Positions 35,894 to 47,798 of a stretch of DNA of 64,000 nucleotides are shown here, piece after piece. The stretch is from Voacanga thouarsii. Lineage: Eukaryota > Streptophyta > Magnoliopsida > Gentianales > Apocynaceae. The position numbers were made by a program, and so were the translations under genes. Each line of letters opens with the position of its first letter. Positions within the stretch are counted from its first letter, which is position 1. The notes beneath the pieces were generated by a model. That model was not told the DNA's origin. It made no database searches and saw only the letters and a list, made by a program, of their open reading frames with translations. The DNA is taken from the NCBI GenBank assembly GCA_026120185.1, contig JANUWF010001497.1, positions 1,724,501 to 1,788,500 of the forward strand, in the 5' to 3' direction.

Positions 35894-37040
35894 TATATAT
35901 CTTGTTGAAGGAACAAGAATTCAATGCTGCAACTTTATATGTCTTGTTGAATTGTGATGAAGTGCAATCAAATTTAGAGTTAGTATCTTTCCTAACAAAT
36001 ATAAGGAGATACAAAATGTAGTAGTAGGGTAGTTTGCAATCTTTTGTTGAGTTTTCCTTACAGTTTCGAGGATGAAATAGAATCTGGAGTTTGTTTATGG
36101 AGAAATTGTTTAAATGAAATAGAAATTGATTTTTTTTTTATGGAGAAATTGTTTATGATGTTTTGTAGATGGATAGTTTCTTGGGAATAGTATTTCACTT
36201 GGATTGGTTCTGATTTCTTTTGAATTTTTTTGGGGGAAAAAAGTGGGTCCAAAGATAGAATCTTTTTATTAGTGAAAGATAGTTACTTCGAAACGGTGAA
36301 TTATTTGGATGGGTTTGTTTTCTTTTGGAGAATAAAATGGTCTGTTAAATGTAGCTTTAAAGATATTTAGGGTCCATTAAATTTGTTCTATTATTTGTGT
36401 TATTGGGATGAAATTATTTAATTATTTTTTCTTTTTGAAGTTTTAGTAGCATTTGGATATTTTCATTACTGATATGTATTGTGGTGCTTGTTAGCATTAT
36501 CATGGTAGTGTCAATTCTACTTCTATTTTTCTTTTTTCTCTTTGCTATGAATAATAGTCATCTAAATACCATAAAACATAAATAGAGGATTAAGTATGAG
36601 GGAAAAAATGGGGGGGGGGGGAGAACTTTTGCTTACATGGTTTTATCCCAAGAAAGGAATGTGTTGATGACAAGAATTTAAGAGAGCAACAAAGGTGAAG
36701 ATTATTAGAAGCTTGAAAATGGCTTCCAATTTTCTCATAAATGCGCATATGAAAATGACTTGAGTACATAGCATTTAAAAAAAAGGGCAAAAATGCACAA
36801 AAAGTACTCAAATCAAAATCATTATAAATATATTCCTTTGTAGAAAAAATGATTAAAAAAATGAGAGGCTCCTACTTTACTACAAAAAGTTGTAATGAAA
36901 TTTTGTATCATAGAGTTGTAATGTATTGTTATAATGTTGTAACATTTGTAAGTCATGAGATTAGAATTAGTTGGTTAATCATAACTTACATATATAACAT
37001 TATTCATATTTTTGACTTAATGGGTGGAGTGAATCACATT
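35894..37040. other. Unclassified AT-rich sequence after the CACTA fragment
   Basis: The short segment TTTATGGAGAAATTGTTTA is repeated near 36090 and 36137. A G12 homopolymer lies at 36610-36621. No frame shows family resemblance. It probably contains the join between host X and the interior of the gypsy element that owns LTR E, but I could not locate that junction. Confidence 0.4.
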
Positions 37041-37323
37041 GAATTGGTATAATTTTTTTTAATTCAACTTTAATATTCTTAGTTGTGTCTAGCTTAATAT
37101 ACGGGTATACATAGAATTAACTTGGATAGTTAAGTATTTGAATGAATTTTAAAGTGGAGGAAGAACCATTTTGACCTTATTGTATATATGTTAATTTTTT
37201 CTTGTTAATTCACCTAAAATGCTATGTAGAATTTTTCATTTTACTTGTAAACTAGTTATTCTTTATTTTTGTGAATAAAAGTATTTTTGCTTGAGAACAA
37301 ACAAAGGTTTAAGTATGGGGAAA
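37041..37323 (+). other. 3' end of the interior of LTR E's gypsy element, with polypurine tract
   Basis: The last 40 bases read GCTTGAGAACAAACAAAGG, then TTTAAGTATGGGGAAA. Athila/Tat-like elements have a similar GAGGACAAG...TTTAAGTGTGGGGGAG run before the 3' LTR. Compare the minus-strand equivalents beside LTR B (57144) and right of LTR C (59986). This sets the orientation as plus. The left limit is approximate. Confidence 0.55.
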
Positions 37324-37710
37324 TCATAAGTTCTCATTATACACATAATTTCTATATAAATTGTAATTTATTTATTATAAAATAATACCAAAATGGCTAT
37401 TAATTCTCACATTTTATATTGTTTCCTATAGGATTGAATAAAGGAAGCTTGAAGAAAAACAAGAATAGAAAAACCCGATTTTTGAAGACAAGGCCATAGA
37501 CCAGCTACTGCCTGAAGAAGTACGAGTCATAAAGAAAAATAAATAACAGGAGCCGATTTTCACCCTTAACATACTCCAGTTCAACACAAAGTAGAAATTC
37601 AACTTATTGGAAATAATACGTACTGGTTCAAGCACTTAACATGCACCGGTTCATGTAGCAAAATAGAATTCTAGATCTATTTATCACACAATTTTGAGGG
37701 TTTCTTAGGA

Positions 37711-37720
37711 CCTATAAATA
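37711..37720 (+). promoter_or_regulatory. LTR E TATA box
   Basis: CCTATAAATA has the same wording as the gypsy LTR promoters in B and D. It lies about 390 bp into the LTR. Confidence 0.6.
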
Positions 37721-38279
37721 AAATATTTTGACACAGAAATGAGTGACCACCACTTGAGAAGAACACCCACTCACAAGAAAGAAGAGAGTGAAGAGATTTG
37801 GAAATTTCTAAGTGAAGATTGAAGATGGAGATGAAGAACAAAGCTTGTCTATGAATTACCTATTTTCTTTATTTTTCCCTTGTGAATGTGCATTTTATTT
37901 CTTTAATTGTTCTTGAAGAAATGAACCCAAATTAGTTTTTGTCTTCAATTGGCTCTTGATTTGTTAGATTTTAATTTCTAATGAATGATTACTTGCATTT
38001 ATTGTGTTGGATGTATTATTTGTGTTTCTCTTCTTTAATGAATTCGAGAGATGGAGATAGAGATTGAGTTCTAAATGCATAGGTTCAACATATATTTTTC
38101 CTTGATTAACTCGAGAGAGAGGTTGAGGGATTAGAACTTGTTAATCATTGGGAATTGATATCACCTAGAGATAGGAGTATTAGTTTCTTCAAAAAAATTA
38201 GAGGTTTTGTACTTAATGTTTTTTGAGTTCAATTGGGGAGATAGAGATACCCTTCAATTAGCTAAAGAATAGAGAATCC

Positions 38280-38284
<5 letters not shown>

Positions 38285-38354
<70 letters not shown>

Positions 38355-38371
38355 GTGTGTGAGTGAGTGAG
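38285..38371. repeat. (GA)n microsatellite in LTR E
   Basis: About 33 perfect GA units (38285-38351) are followed by an imperfect GTGA/GTGT tail. It lies in the transcribed part of the LTR and is probably highly variable in length. Confidence 0.95.
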
Positions 38372-38777
38372 TTTTGCATTCATAACCTCTACTAGTATTA
38401 AAACTGAGATTCGATTATCTTAGGTTGTGTTTGGTACTTGGCTAATTGTGAGGGATTCTTAACAAGAACATGTTATTCACTCTTTTTCTTATCCTTAATT
38501 TTCTCATGGCTAATCTTGTGTGAAGTTGTATTGATTCTCTAGGTTCACCCATTGTAATTAATCTATTCTATTAGTTCATTAGGCTAAATAATAGAAGAAG
38601 AATTAGTAATGGCACATTTATCCCTTATTCGAGAGAAAACGATACTTGCCATTATATGCTATATTACGTGATGTGTATACTTGCCCAATTGTGTATTTTG
38701 AGTATTTTGTCATTTTAATTAAAATTTCATTGTGTGTGTTTGTTTGTAATATTTCCTACACTCAAAATCGCACAACA

Positions 38778-39410
38778 CCATCCCAAACAGAAAGTGTTAG
38801 CAGAAAGAGGTATGTTATGACATGCATTGATGATTATTCCAGATTTAATTGGGTGCGATTTCTAAGGCAGAAGCATTTGAAACCTTTAGTAAGTCGTGTT
38901 TAACTTACAAACTCAGAAAGGAACAAAGTTATAACGGTTGATGAGTGATCATGGGAGAGAGTTTGACAATTTGAGGAATTCTGTATTGAGAATAGAATCC
39001 AACAGGAGTTTTCAGTGCTTAAAACACTTCAAAAAAATGGTATTGTTGAATGGAAGAATAGAACCATACATGAGATGGTGAAAGTCATGCTCAATGCTAA
39101 AAAGATGCCATACAGATGGTGGGCAGAAACTGTGAACACTATGATACACATCATTAATCATACATTCTTCAGGCCTCACACCAGTAAGATAACATATAAA
39201 ATTTGAAATGGTCAAAAATCTCAACGAAATTACTTTCATATTGTTCGGAAGTATTACATTCTGAATGATAGAGAGCAACTAGAAAAGTTTAATGAAAGAA
39301 GTAATGAAAGATTTTTTTAGGTATTCTAACAACAGTGGAGCTTTTTGAGTATTTAAAAAGAGAAGTTAAGTTGTCATAGAATCTATTAATGTTGTTGTTG
39401 AAGATGTTTC
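38778..39410 (+). pseudogene. S integrase, broken
   Basis: 'PSQTESVSRKRYV' then 'MTCIDDYSRFNWVRFLRQK' is the start of the SIRE-type integrase core. A decayed 'DHGREFDN' region lies near 38945-38970. 'LQKNGIVEWKNRTIHEM' (39015 onward) carries the catalytic Glu region, followed by 'MPYRWWAETVNTMIHIINH'. Frameshifts separate the blocks. The start falls exactly at the LTR E edge, and the end is the GTTTC duplication of K3. Confidence 0.82.
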
Positions 39411-40919
39411 TGTTAGGGATATGCTCTAGAGTTAATTTGTACTTATATTATTATCGTTATGTTTTATATAATAATACGAGGTTTTCTTTTCCATGAATAG
39501 TGCATTCTGTTTTGTGGTCATCAAGTACGTGACTTGATAGTAAAACCCAACAATAAATACAATGACTATTCTAAAACAGTCCCTGATCGATTATTATTAT
39601 TGGAACAATAATAAATTAAGATTGGTATGATTATGACTAGATGGTTATGTTTTACTGATCATGGATATTTGTGATATCAAGTCAAAATATAAATAAATGT
39701 TAGAGAACATTGTATTAGACATGACCCACTGTAAGAGTACTTCATGGAACATGTCATAAGTACTTTCTAACCATAATGATATTAAAAGTCCTTCGACCTA
39801 AATTTATCATGGTTTCCTACTTGATAAGTTCTATATTTTGACGTTGTCTTTAACCAGATAATAAATTAGACTACTGTTAGATGTATAATAAATCGAGGAG
39901 AGGAATATGATTGATAGTGAAGGAATTTGTCCCTCTTAATTATGGGAGAGATATCCATGGGCCCCTTGATAAGTTAGACTATTAAAATGCATGGTCGTGC
40001 TCAAATATATCAATCTAAGATATTGATATTATTTGTTTGAACAGTCTACTATGAAATCAAGAAATAATTGATTAAGTTTAATAAGGATGACATGCTTTGT
40101 GCTTTATACTTAATCTGGATATCGTGTGACAAAAGAACTAAATATAAAATTGTGGTTTGGTTCAAAGAGATCACTGATCTTTATTTAACCTAGAAAGTTA
40201 TAATGTTTTGCTAGAAACTGCTTATAATTTGTGGGCCATTTAAATATGATTTAGGTACACTGTCAGTATTAAATGAACCTATAGGGTCACACAATAAGCG
40301 AACTAGTTAGGTTGTTTTTCTAGTAACCAGATTCGATAAATCTGGAAATATGTCTAAGTTAATCGAATTTAGAAAATTTATCAAATGCAATGAATCTGGA
40401 AATATGTCCACATTCGATGTATTTGAGTGATGTCCAGATTATAAGAATCTGACTCGGTAAATTAATTAGTTAAATTATCGAGATAATGGCAGAATCTTAT
40501 CATATCAGGTTTTAATTTAATTTGAATTTAAATTAAAATATGATAAGATATTATCAGATTTAGACTCTAAGAGATTCAGAAGTTTTTAAGAAAACCCTAG
40601 CCGTCTTTTCAACGGTTCTATTCTGTTAAAAATTTCGTGCCTCTATTCACCAGGAAAAAAAAAATCTCTCAAACCCTAGGCGCTAGCACTTTTGGGGTAA
40701 TAAGTTAGTTCGCCGTGTATACCTGTAGAGGACGTTCGCACACTGCAGTGTCTGGTGCTTGTTCGGTTACACATACGATACCACAGTCAAAATCAAAGGA
40801 TCTTGATTACGCAGAACAAAGGTAATCCTGTAAACCTTAAGTCTTCTTAATCGTTTACTTGGATCCTCAGAAGAAATTCGTGGATGTTTTCCGCATTTAG
40901 GAATCCACGAATTCCAACA
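39411..40919 (+). repeat. K3 5' LTR (about 1.5 kb)
   Basis: It runs from TGTTAGGGATATGCTC to ...CGAATTCCAACA and is nearly collinear with 46269-47793. One base (G) separates it from the primer site. Confidence 0.95.
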
Positions 40920-40920
40920 G

Positions 40921-40932
40921 TGGTATCAGAGC
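40921..40932 (+). promoter_or_regulatory. K3 primer-binding site, tRNA-Met type
   Basis: TGGTATCAGAGC is a perfect 12 of 12 match to the initiator tRNA-Met complement. Confidence 0.95.
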
Positions 40933-40989
40933 AACTTGCTAAACGATTAGGTTGATTCATCTGTGTTCATCGTATTGTTGAATATGTGT

Positions 40990-41023
<34 letters not shown>

Positions 41024-42291
41024 AACGATGTATATCAGCATGTTCATAAGATTATGATTTTAAAATACTTAGCATGCAGACTGCCTGAATTAGGTTTAAT
41101 CTGTGCGTCTTAGTTGTCTGATCAGACCAGATTATTTACAGATTGTCTGTAAATTGGTCTGTTTTAATATGATATGGTATCGTAGGCATGCTATCTGTGG
41201 TACTATATTTGCAAACTGTTTGTATTAATCGGCCATGATAATATGTTATCTGTACGAATATGAAAAAAAGGGAACGCAAATTGTCTGTAATATGAAAATT
41301 TCACGGCGATGGTTATTAAGGGGTCCGAACGTTAATTTGATTAATATTCGAAAATCGGAAGGAGAAATCTCATTCAATGAGAGAAGGAAAAATCTCATAC
41401 AATCATTAATATTCAGACCTCTGCCAGGGGCGCTGATCTGTTCGTTGTGTGTTATTCATTTGTGTTTGTGATTGCAATTGTGGATTATTTTAAATAGTGC
41501 ATAGCATGGCCCATTTTATCCCAATGTGATTGGCAGGTTACATTCTGGTTGTTTGAAGTTGTAATTTTTAAATACGGCCTGTGTTGTTTTTTCATTGTTG
41601 TAAAATTGTACTACTTTCCTAGAATATGAATTATTTTAATTTTCCTATCCAATGTAAAAGAAGACAGCGGCCTACATTTACAACTAAGGAGGAGTATGCT
41701 TAAGGCATTAGAAAATGCTTAAAGAGTTCATATACTTAGATTGACCACTTTGATCTTCATTTTACTCGTGATGATCAATATAGGTTATGGACCATGCTAT
41801 GTCACTTTTATTTATGTCTTGCATGCATATTTGATATGTTTATTTCATGCTTACTACAATCAAAATTTAAAAAAAATTAAGTGTTAAATGCCTTTCAAAA
41901 TCAAACACTTATTATTACTTGGATCATCATATGGTCATTTCTGTCAAAGTAGGATGCTTTTGATTATCTAAGTGAAACAAGATGGAAAATGATTTTCCAT
42001 ATGTTTGATATGGTTTGACTTTACTGGGCTATCAAAATGATTTTGGGCCTAGAGCATTATATGAGATATTTTTAGCCGGGACATTTGATGTCAATCTCAT
42101 TTAAAATTTGATTTTTATTTAATTATAAGATTAAAGTCAAAGCTTACTTATGATTAAAATAAAATATTTATATTTTTTTTTACCCATTACGAAACATCAA
42201 AATGTTAAAGTTTCAAAAGTTTAAATGTTTTTAGTGGGGGTTTTCATGAAAGCCTCAAAATTAATTACTTTGCATATTTTGTATGTAGATA
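40933..42291 (+). other. K3 untranslated leader
   Basis: 1.36 kb between primer site and gag start, with no supported gene. An (AT)n run of 14 units lies at 40993-41020. The short open frame at 41235-41471 has no recognisable domain and is not called. Confidence 0.7.
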
Positions 42292-43110
42292 ATGGCAACA
42301 AATAGTTGGAATAACTCATTCCGATCTGTGCTCGAGAAAGACAAGTTTAGTGAGACTAACTTTCTTGATTGGGCACGAAACTTAAGAATTGTACTTAAGC
42401 AAGAAAAAAAAGTTCTATGTTCTTGAAAATCCTATTCCCCCTACTCCAGCAAATAACGCCTCAAAAGCTAAGAAAGATACTCATAGTAAGCACAAAGATA
42501 ACTCCAACGATGTTACTTGCCTCATGCTAGCAACTATGAATTCTGAACTTCAAAAACAGTTTAAAGAAGTAGAGGCATATGACATGATTGTGCATCTTAA
42601 GGAAATGTTCCAAGAGCAAGCACGACAAGAGAGATTTGAAACTCACAAGGCGTTAAATGCATGTAAGATGATTTCTGGCACCTCGATAAGTGCTCATGTC
42701 CTTAAAATGAAGAGTTATCTTGATCATCTTGTTAAGCTTGGTGCTCCTGTTAATCATGACATGGCTACGGATTTGATCTTGGGCTCTTTACCTCTTGAGT
42801 ATGACTAGTTTGTTATGAATTTTAACATGCATAACATAGAGAAATCCATTACTGAATTGCATGGGATGCTAAAACAAGCTGAACTGAACATTAAGAAGAA
42901 TACTCCTAGTGTTCTAATGGTTCAAAAAGGGAAAGGGAAAAAGAACAACCAAAAGGGCAAAGTCATGGTTAGTAAGGGCAAGGACAAGGTAAAGTCCAAG
43001 TTCAAGCCCAAACCTAAGACCAAGACACCAAAGGAGGAATCTTATCACCATTGTGGAGAACAAGGACATTGGTTAAGAAATTGCAAGCTCTATTTGGAAG
43101 CAAAGAAAAA
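42292..43110 (+). pseudogene. K3 gag
   Basis: The start ATG at 42292 gives 'MATNSWNNSFRSVLEKDKF'. A frameshift at the A-run 42402-42409 moves the frame to 'FYVLENPIPPTPANN' and the long UBN2-type core ('CLMLATMNSELQKQF', 'MKSYLDHLVKLGAPV', 'LILGSLPLEYD'). A stop at 42806-42808 interrupts before 'FNMHNIEKSITELHGML'. The zinc knuckle (about 43040-43083) reads 'YHHCGEQGHWLRNC': the first Cys of CX2CX4HX4C is replaced, so RNA binding is probably impaired. A lysine-rich stretch precedes it. Confidence 0.9.
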
Positions 43111-43510
43111 GAAGGACAGTGAGACTGCCACTTCAGGTATTTATGTTATAGAAATTAATTTATCTACTTCTGATTCATGGGTATTGGATACCGGTTGTAG
43201 ATCTCACATTTGTGTAAATGTGCAGGGTCTAAAAAGGAGTAAAGCCTTGGCAAAAGGCGATGTGGACCTACGAGTAGCGAATGGAGCAAAAGTTGTTGCA
43301 GTAGCTGTAGGAACTTTTGAATTAATTTTACCCAGTGGGCTTATTTTAGAACTGAATGATTGTTTTTATGTTCCTGCTATAAGTAGGAATATTATTCCAG
43401 TTTCTTGTTTGGATTCAGAAGGTTTTGAATTTATTATTAAGAATAACATCTACTCCATTATTAAAAAGGGTATTTTTTTTATGGAGATGCCTCATTATTA
43501 AATAGGTTCT
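43111..43510 (+). pseudogene. K3 protease
   Basis: It continues in frame from the second gag segment. 'SWVLDTGCRSHICVNVQGL' carries the catalytic Asp in a DTG box, and 'LRVANGAKVVAVAVGTFEL' and 'LNDCFYVPAISRNIIPVSCL' complete the copia protease fold. The frame stops at 43499-43501 after a T-run (43470-43478), where a frameshift separates it from the pre-integrase domain. The family usually has Ser/Gly after DTG; Cys here is unusual. Confidence 0.88.
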
Positions 43511-43519
43511 ATATTCTCA

Positions 43520-44540
43520 ATCTTTGTAGATATTCAAACAAGTCTATCTATAATATTAATACTAAGAGATTGAAATCCAATGATTTAAATCAGACTTACT
43601 TCTGGCATTGTCGTTTGGGCCATATAAATGAGAAACGCATAACAAGGCTTCATAATGATGGGCTTCTAAATTCGTTTGATTTAGAATCTTACGAAACATG
43701 TGATTCTTATTTAGTAGGCAAAATGACTAAAACGCCTTTTAAGAAATAAAAATTAAAGGACAACTGATTTATTGGGCCTAATACATACTAATATATGTGG
43801 ACTAATGAATTCACATGCTAGAGGAGGATTTCAGTACTTCATTACATTTACGAAAGATTTCAGCAGATATGACTACTTATATCTGATGAAACACAAATCT
43901 GAATCATTCCAGAAATTCAAAGAATTTCAAAATGAAGTACAAAATCAACTTAGAAAAAGTATCAAAACACTTCGATTAGATCGAGATGGTGAATACTTAA
44001 GTTACGAGTTTGACGAGCATCTTAAAAATTGTGGAATTATCTCCCAATTACCTCCACCTAGAACACCTCAATGGAATGGTGTATCTGAATGGAGAAATCG
44101 GACTTTATTAGATATGGTTCGATCAATGATGAGTTAAGCTGATCTTCCAACTCCTTTTGAAGTTATGCCCTAGAGACTGCTGCATTCATACTAAATCGAG
44201 TTCCATCTAAATCGGTTCAGAAAACGCCATATGAGATATGGACTGGGAGACAACCTAGTCATTTCTCAAGATTTGGGGTTGTGAAGTTTATGTAAAGCGT
44301 TTATTATCTGATAAACTTGCACCTAAGTCGGATAAATGCATATTTGTGGGATATCCTAAAGAAACTAAAGGATATTAATTTTATCTCCCAAAAGAAAATA
44401 GAGTAAGTGTTACTCGAAATGGATTCTTTCTTGAAAATGAATTTATTTTCAAAAGAATCAGTGGAAGTAAAATACATCTTGATGAGATTCAAGAGCCACA
44501 ATTATTACCTGAATCAAATAATAAACCTCGATTAGATGGC
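43520..44540 (+). pseudogene. K3 pre-integrase and integrase
   Basis: The pre-integrase motif 'YFWHCRLGHINEKRITRL' (about 43590-43650) leads to 'CDSYLVGKMTKTPFKK'. The core (43772-44137) has 'LIHTNICGLM', where the first catalytic Asp (HTD in relatives) is Asn. It continues with 'RLDRDGEYLSYEF' with the second Asp, and 'PRTPQWNGVSEWRNRTL' with the Glu. Loss of one acidic residue plus stops at 44138 and beyond would prevent integration. The rest (to 44540) is a strongly decayed C-terminal domain. Confidence 0.9.
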
Positions 44541-44559
44541 TCATAAGTCCAAGATGATC

Positions 44560-45554
44560 TACATCTATAGAACAAAGACCTCGAAGATTTGATAGGATTC
44601 GTCAACAACTTGAGAGTTATGGATTCCTCATCACTGATGATCACAATGTGGAACTTATGGTTAATGATGAGCCCACTTCCTATCTAGAATCCATTAAAAG
44701 TTCTGACTTTGGAAAATGGTTAGAGGTTATAAAGTTTGAGATACAATTCATGTATGATAACCAAGTATGGACTTTGGTTAATCCACGTAAAGGTTCAAAA
44801 ACTATTGGGTGTAATTGGGTTTTCTAAAAAACAAAACAGACATGGAGGAAAATGTGTATACTTACAAAGCATGATTGGTAGCAAAATGTTATAGACAAAC
44901 TTATGGTATAGACTATGATGAAACATTTTCACCAGTTGTAATGCTTAAATCTATTAGAATTCTTCTTGCCATAGCAGCATATTATGATTATAAGATTTGG
45001 AAAATAGATGTCAAAATTACGTTTCTCAATGGAAACTTACTCGATGATATGTATATGACATAACCTGAGGGTTTTGATGATCCTTTGAATTTTAATAAAG
45101 TGTGCAAGCTTCAAAGATCCATTTATGGATTGAAGCAAGCATCTCAAAGCTGGAATCTTCATTTTGATAAAGCAATTAAAGAATTTAACTTTATCAAAAA
45201 TGAAGATGAGCCTTGTGTCTATAAGAAAACAAGTGGGAATGCAATAGTCTTTTTGGTACTTTATGTTGATGACATCTTGCTCATTAGAAACGACATCCCA
45301 ACTCTACAAAGTGTAAAGACATGGTTGGGAAATTGTTTCTCAATAAAAGATTTAGGTGAAGCTGCCTATATTCTAGGTATAAGGATCTATAGAGATAGAT
45401 CTAGAAAGTTAATTGGACTAAATCAAAGTGCATACGTTGACAAGGTACTGAAAAGGTTCAGTATGCAAAACTCTAAGAGAGGATTCTTGCCAACGTCACA
45501 TGGCATTAAGTTCAGCAAAACTCAAAGTCCTTCTACGAATGATGAAAAATAGTG
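44560..45554 (+). pseudogene. K3 reverse transcriptase
   Basis: N-terminal block 'EPTSYLESIKSSDFGKWLEV' near 44670, then 'YGIDYDETFSPVVMLKSIRI' and 'IWKIDVKITFLNG' (44875-45063). A stop follows 'DDMYMT'. Then a 155-codon stretch (45085-45552) has 'VCKLQRSIYGLKQASQSW' and 'LYVDDILLI' with both active-site aspartates, 'WLGNCFSIKDLGEAAYILGI', and 'GFLPTSHGIKFSKTQSP'. It is the only copia RT in the window with an intact YVDD. A stop at 45550-45552 breaks the link to RNase H. Confidence 0.92.
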
Positions 45555-46253
45555 CATGAATAAGATACCATACGCTTCCGCTATAGGATCTATCATGTAT
45601 ACCATGTTATGTACTCGACCCGATATATCATATGCATTGAGCATGACGAGTAGGTTCCAGTCAAATCCTGGAGAGGCACACTGGACTACTGTCAAGAACA
45701 TACTGAAGTACTAAAGAAGAACTAAATATGTGTTCTTAGTTTATGGAGGACAAGAAGGCGAGTTAGTTGTAAATGGTTACACTGATACTAGTTTTCAATC
45801 CGACATAGATGATTACAGATCGCAATCAGGTTTTCTATTTTGTTTGAATGGAGGTGCTGTAAGTTGAAAAAGTTCAAAGTAAGACACCGTGGCCGATTCT
45901 ACTACAGAAGCTGAGTATGTAGCTACCTCAGCTGTAGCTAAAGAAGCAGTTTAGATTAAAAAGTTCATTACAGAACTAGATGCAGTTCCTAGTATTGTGA
46001 ACCCAATGGATCTCTATTGTAACAACAATGGAGCCATTGCACAAACTAAGGAACCAAGATCACATCAGCGATCCAAACATATACTTAGACGTTTTCATCT
46101 CATTCGAGAAATTGTTGATAAAGGAGATGTCAAAGTATGCAAGGTATCAACTGATGACAATGTTGTAGATCCACTGACAAAGCCTTTCCCATCATCTAAA
46201 CATGATAGTCATACTAGATCAATGGGGTTACGGCTTATGCCAAATTGGTCTTA
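45555..46253 (+). pseudogene. K3 RNase H
   Basis: 'IPYASAIGSIMYTMLCTRPD' starts the connection. 'GYTDTSFQSD' carries the first RNase H Asp, 'DSTTEAEYVATSAVAKEAV' the Glu region, and 'DLYCNNNGAIAQTKEPRSH' the third region, where the usual 'YCDN' is CNN, so that Asp is lost. 'NVVDPLTKPF' is the terminal motif. Several tryptophan codons have become stops, for example in 'AVS*KSSK' near 45865. Confidence 0.9.
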
Positions 46254-46257
46254 GTAC

Positions 46258-46268
46258 AAGTGGGAGAT
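46258..46268 (+). promoter_or_regulatory. K3 polypurine tract
   Basis: CAAGTGGGAGAT-type purine run directly before the 3' LTR. Confidence 0.85.
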
Positions 46269-47793
46269 TGTTAGGGATATGCCCTAGAGTCAATTTGTAC
46301 TTATACTATTGTCGTTATGTTTTATATAATAATACGAGGTTTTCCTTTTCATGAATAGTACATTCTGTTTTGTGGTCATCAAGTACGTGACTTGATAGTA
46401 AAACCCAACAATAAATACAATTACTGTTCTAAAACAGTCCCTGATCAATTATTATTATTGGAACAATAATAAATTAAGATTGGTATGTTTGTGACTAGAT
46501 GGCTATGTTTTACTGGTCATGGATATTTGTGATATCAAGTCAAAACATAAATAAATGTTAGAGAATATTGTATTAGACATGATCCACTGTGAGAGTACTT
46601 CATGGAACATGTCATAAATACTTTCTAACCATAATGCTATTAAAAGTCCTTTGACCTAAATTCATCATGGTTTCCTACTTGATAAGTTCTATATTTTAAC
46701 GTTGTCTAAAGCTGTCTTTAACTAGATAATAAATTAGACTACTATTAGATGTAGAATAAATCAATGAGAGGAATATGATTGATAGTGAAGGAATTTGTCC
46801 CTCTTAATTATAGGAGAGATATCCATAGACCCCTTGATAAGTTAGACTGTTAAAATGCATGGTCGTACTCAAATATATCAGTCTAAAATATTGATATCAT
46901 TTGTTTGAACAGTTTACTATAAAATCAAAAAATAATTGATTAAACTTAATAAGGATGACATGCTTCGTGCCTTATGCTTAATCTGGATATCGTGTGGCAA
47001 AAAGACTAAATATAAAATTGTGGTTTGGTTCAAAGAGATCATTGATCTTCATTTAACCTAGATAGTTATAATGTTTTTCTAGAAATCGCTTATAACTTGT
47101 GGGCCATTTAAATATGATTTAGACACACTGCCAGTGTTAAATGAACCTATAGGGTCACACAATAAGCGAACTAGTTAGGTTATTTTTCTAGTAACCAGAT
47201 TCGATAAATCTAGAAATATGTCTAAGTTAATCGAACTTAGAAAATTTACCAAATACAATGAATCTAGAAATATGTCCACATTCGATGTATTTGGGTGGCG
47301 TCCAGATTATAAGAATCTGATTCGGTAAATTAATTAGTTAAATTATCGAGATAATGGCAGAATCTTATCATATCAGGTTTTAATTTAATTTGAATTTAAA
47401 TTAAAATATGATAAGATATTATCATATTTGGACTCTAAGAGATTCGGGAGTTTTTAAGAAAACCCTACCCGTCTTCTCAACGGTTCTGTTTTGTTAAAAA
47501 TTTCGTGCATCTATTCACCAGAAAAAAAAAAAAAAAAACCTCTCAAACCCTAGGCGCTAGCACTCTTGGAGTAACGAGTCAGTTTGCCGTGTATACCTGT
47601 AAAGGACGTTCGCACATTTCAGCGTCTGATGATCGTTCGGATTGCACATACGACAGCACATTTAGAATCAAGGGATCTTGATTACGCAGAATAAAGGTAA
47701 TCTTATAAACCTTAAGTCTTTTTAATCGTTTACTTGAATCCTTGGAAGGGATTCGTGGATGTTTTCTGCGTCTAGAAGTCTAGAATTCCAACA
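46269..47793 (+). repeat. K3 3' LTR (about 1.5 kb)
   Basis: It runs from TGTTAGGGATATGCCC to ...GAATTCCAACA and pairs with 39411-40919. It carries a longer A-run (about 17, at 47522-47538) than the 5' copy (about 10). GTTTC follows. Confidence 0.95.
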
Positions 47794-47798
47794 GTTTC

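Larger units (their letters stand above)
37324..38777 (+). repeat. LTR E, 3' LTR of a plus-strand Athila/Tat-like gypsy element
   Basis: It starts TCATAAG (family TGATA), after a polypurine tract, and ends CGCACAACA. It contains a TATA box (37711-37720) and an AAGCTTGTCTATGAATT block homologous to the reverse complement of LTRs A-D. Its ending ATTTTAATTAAAATTTCATT also resembles theirs. Its right edge abuts the SIRE relic S in mid-integrase, so it inserted into S. The expected duplication partner of CCATC (38778-38782) and the 5' LTR were not found in the window. Confidence 0.7.
39411..47793 (+). mobile_element. K3: full-length Ty1/copia retrotransposon inside S, youngest-looking copy
   Basis: LTRs 39411-40919 and 46269-47793, a perfect primer site, and gag, protease, integrase, RT and RNase H in copia order. 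Flanks GTTTC (39406-39410 and 47794-47798) are identical. The first 51 bases of the two LTRs differ at four sites, all transitions. It has the longest open stretches in the window (228 and 155 codons) and an intact YVDD, but several stops and frameshifts make it non-autonomous. Confidence 0.95.

Noticed and set aside
35148..38777. LTR E as a solo LTR
   Set aside because: Its left flank carries a polypurine tract and pre-LTR run, and the flanking 5-mers (GGAAA, CCATC) do not match, so it is better read as the 3' LTR of an incomplete element.
41235..41471. 78-codon open frame in the K3 leader
   Set aside because: No domain and no counterpart in related copia leaders that I know; chance frame length for this composition.
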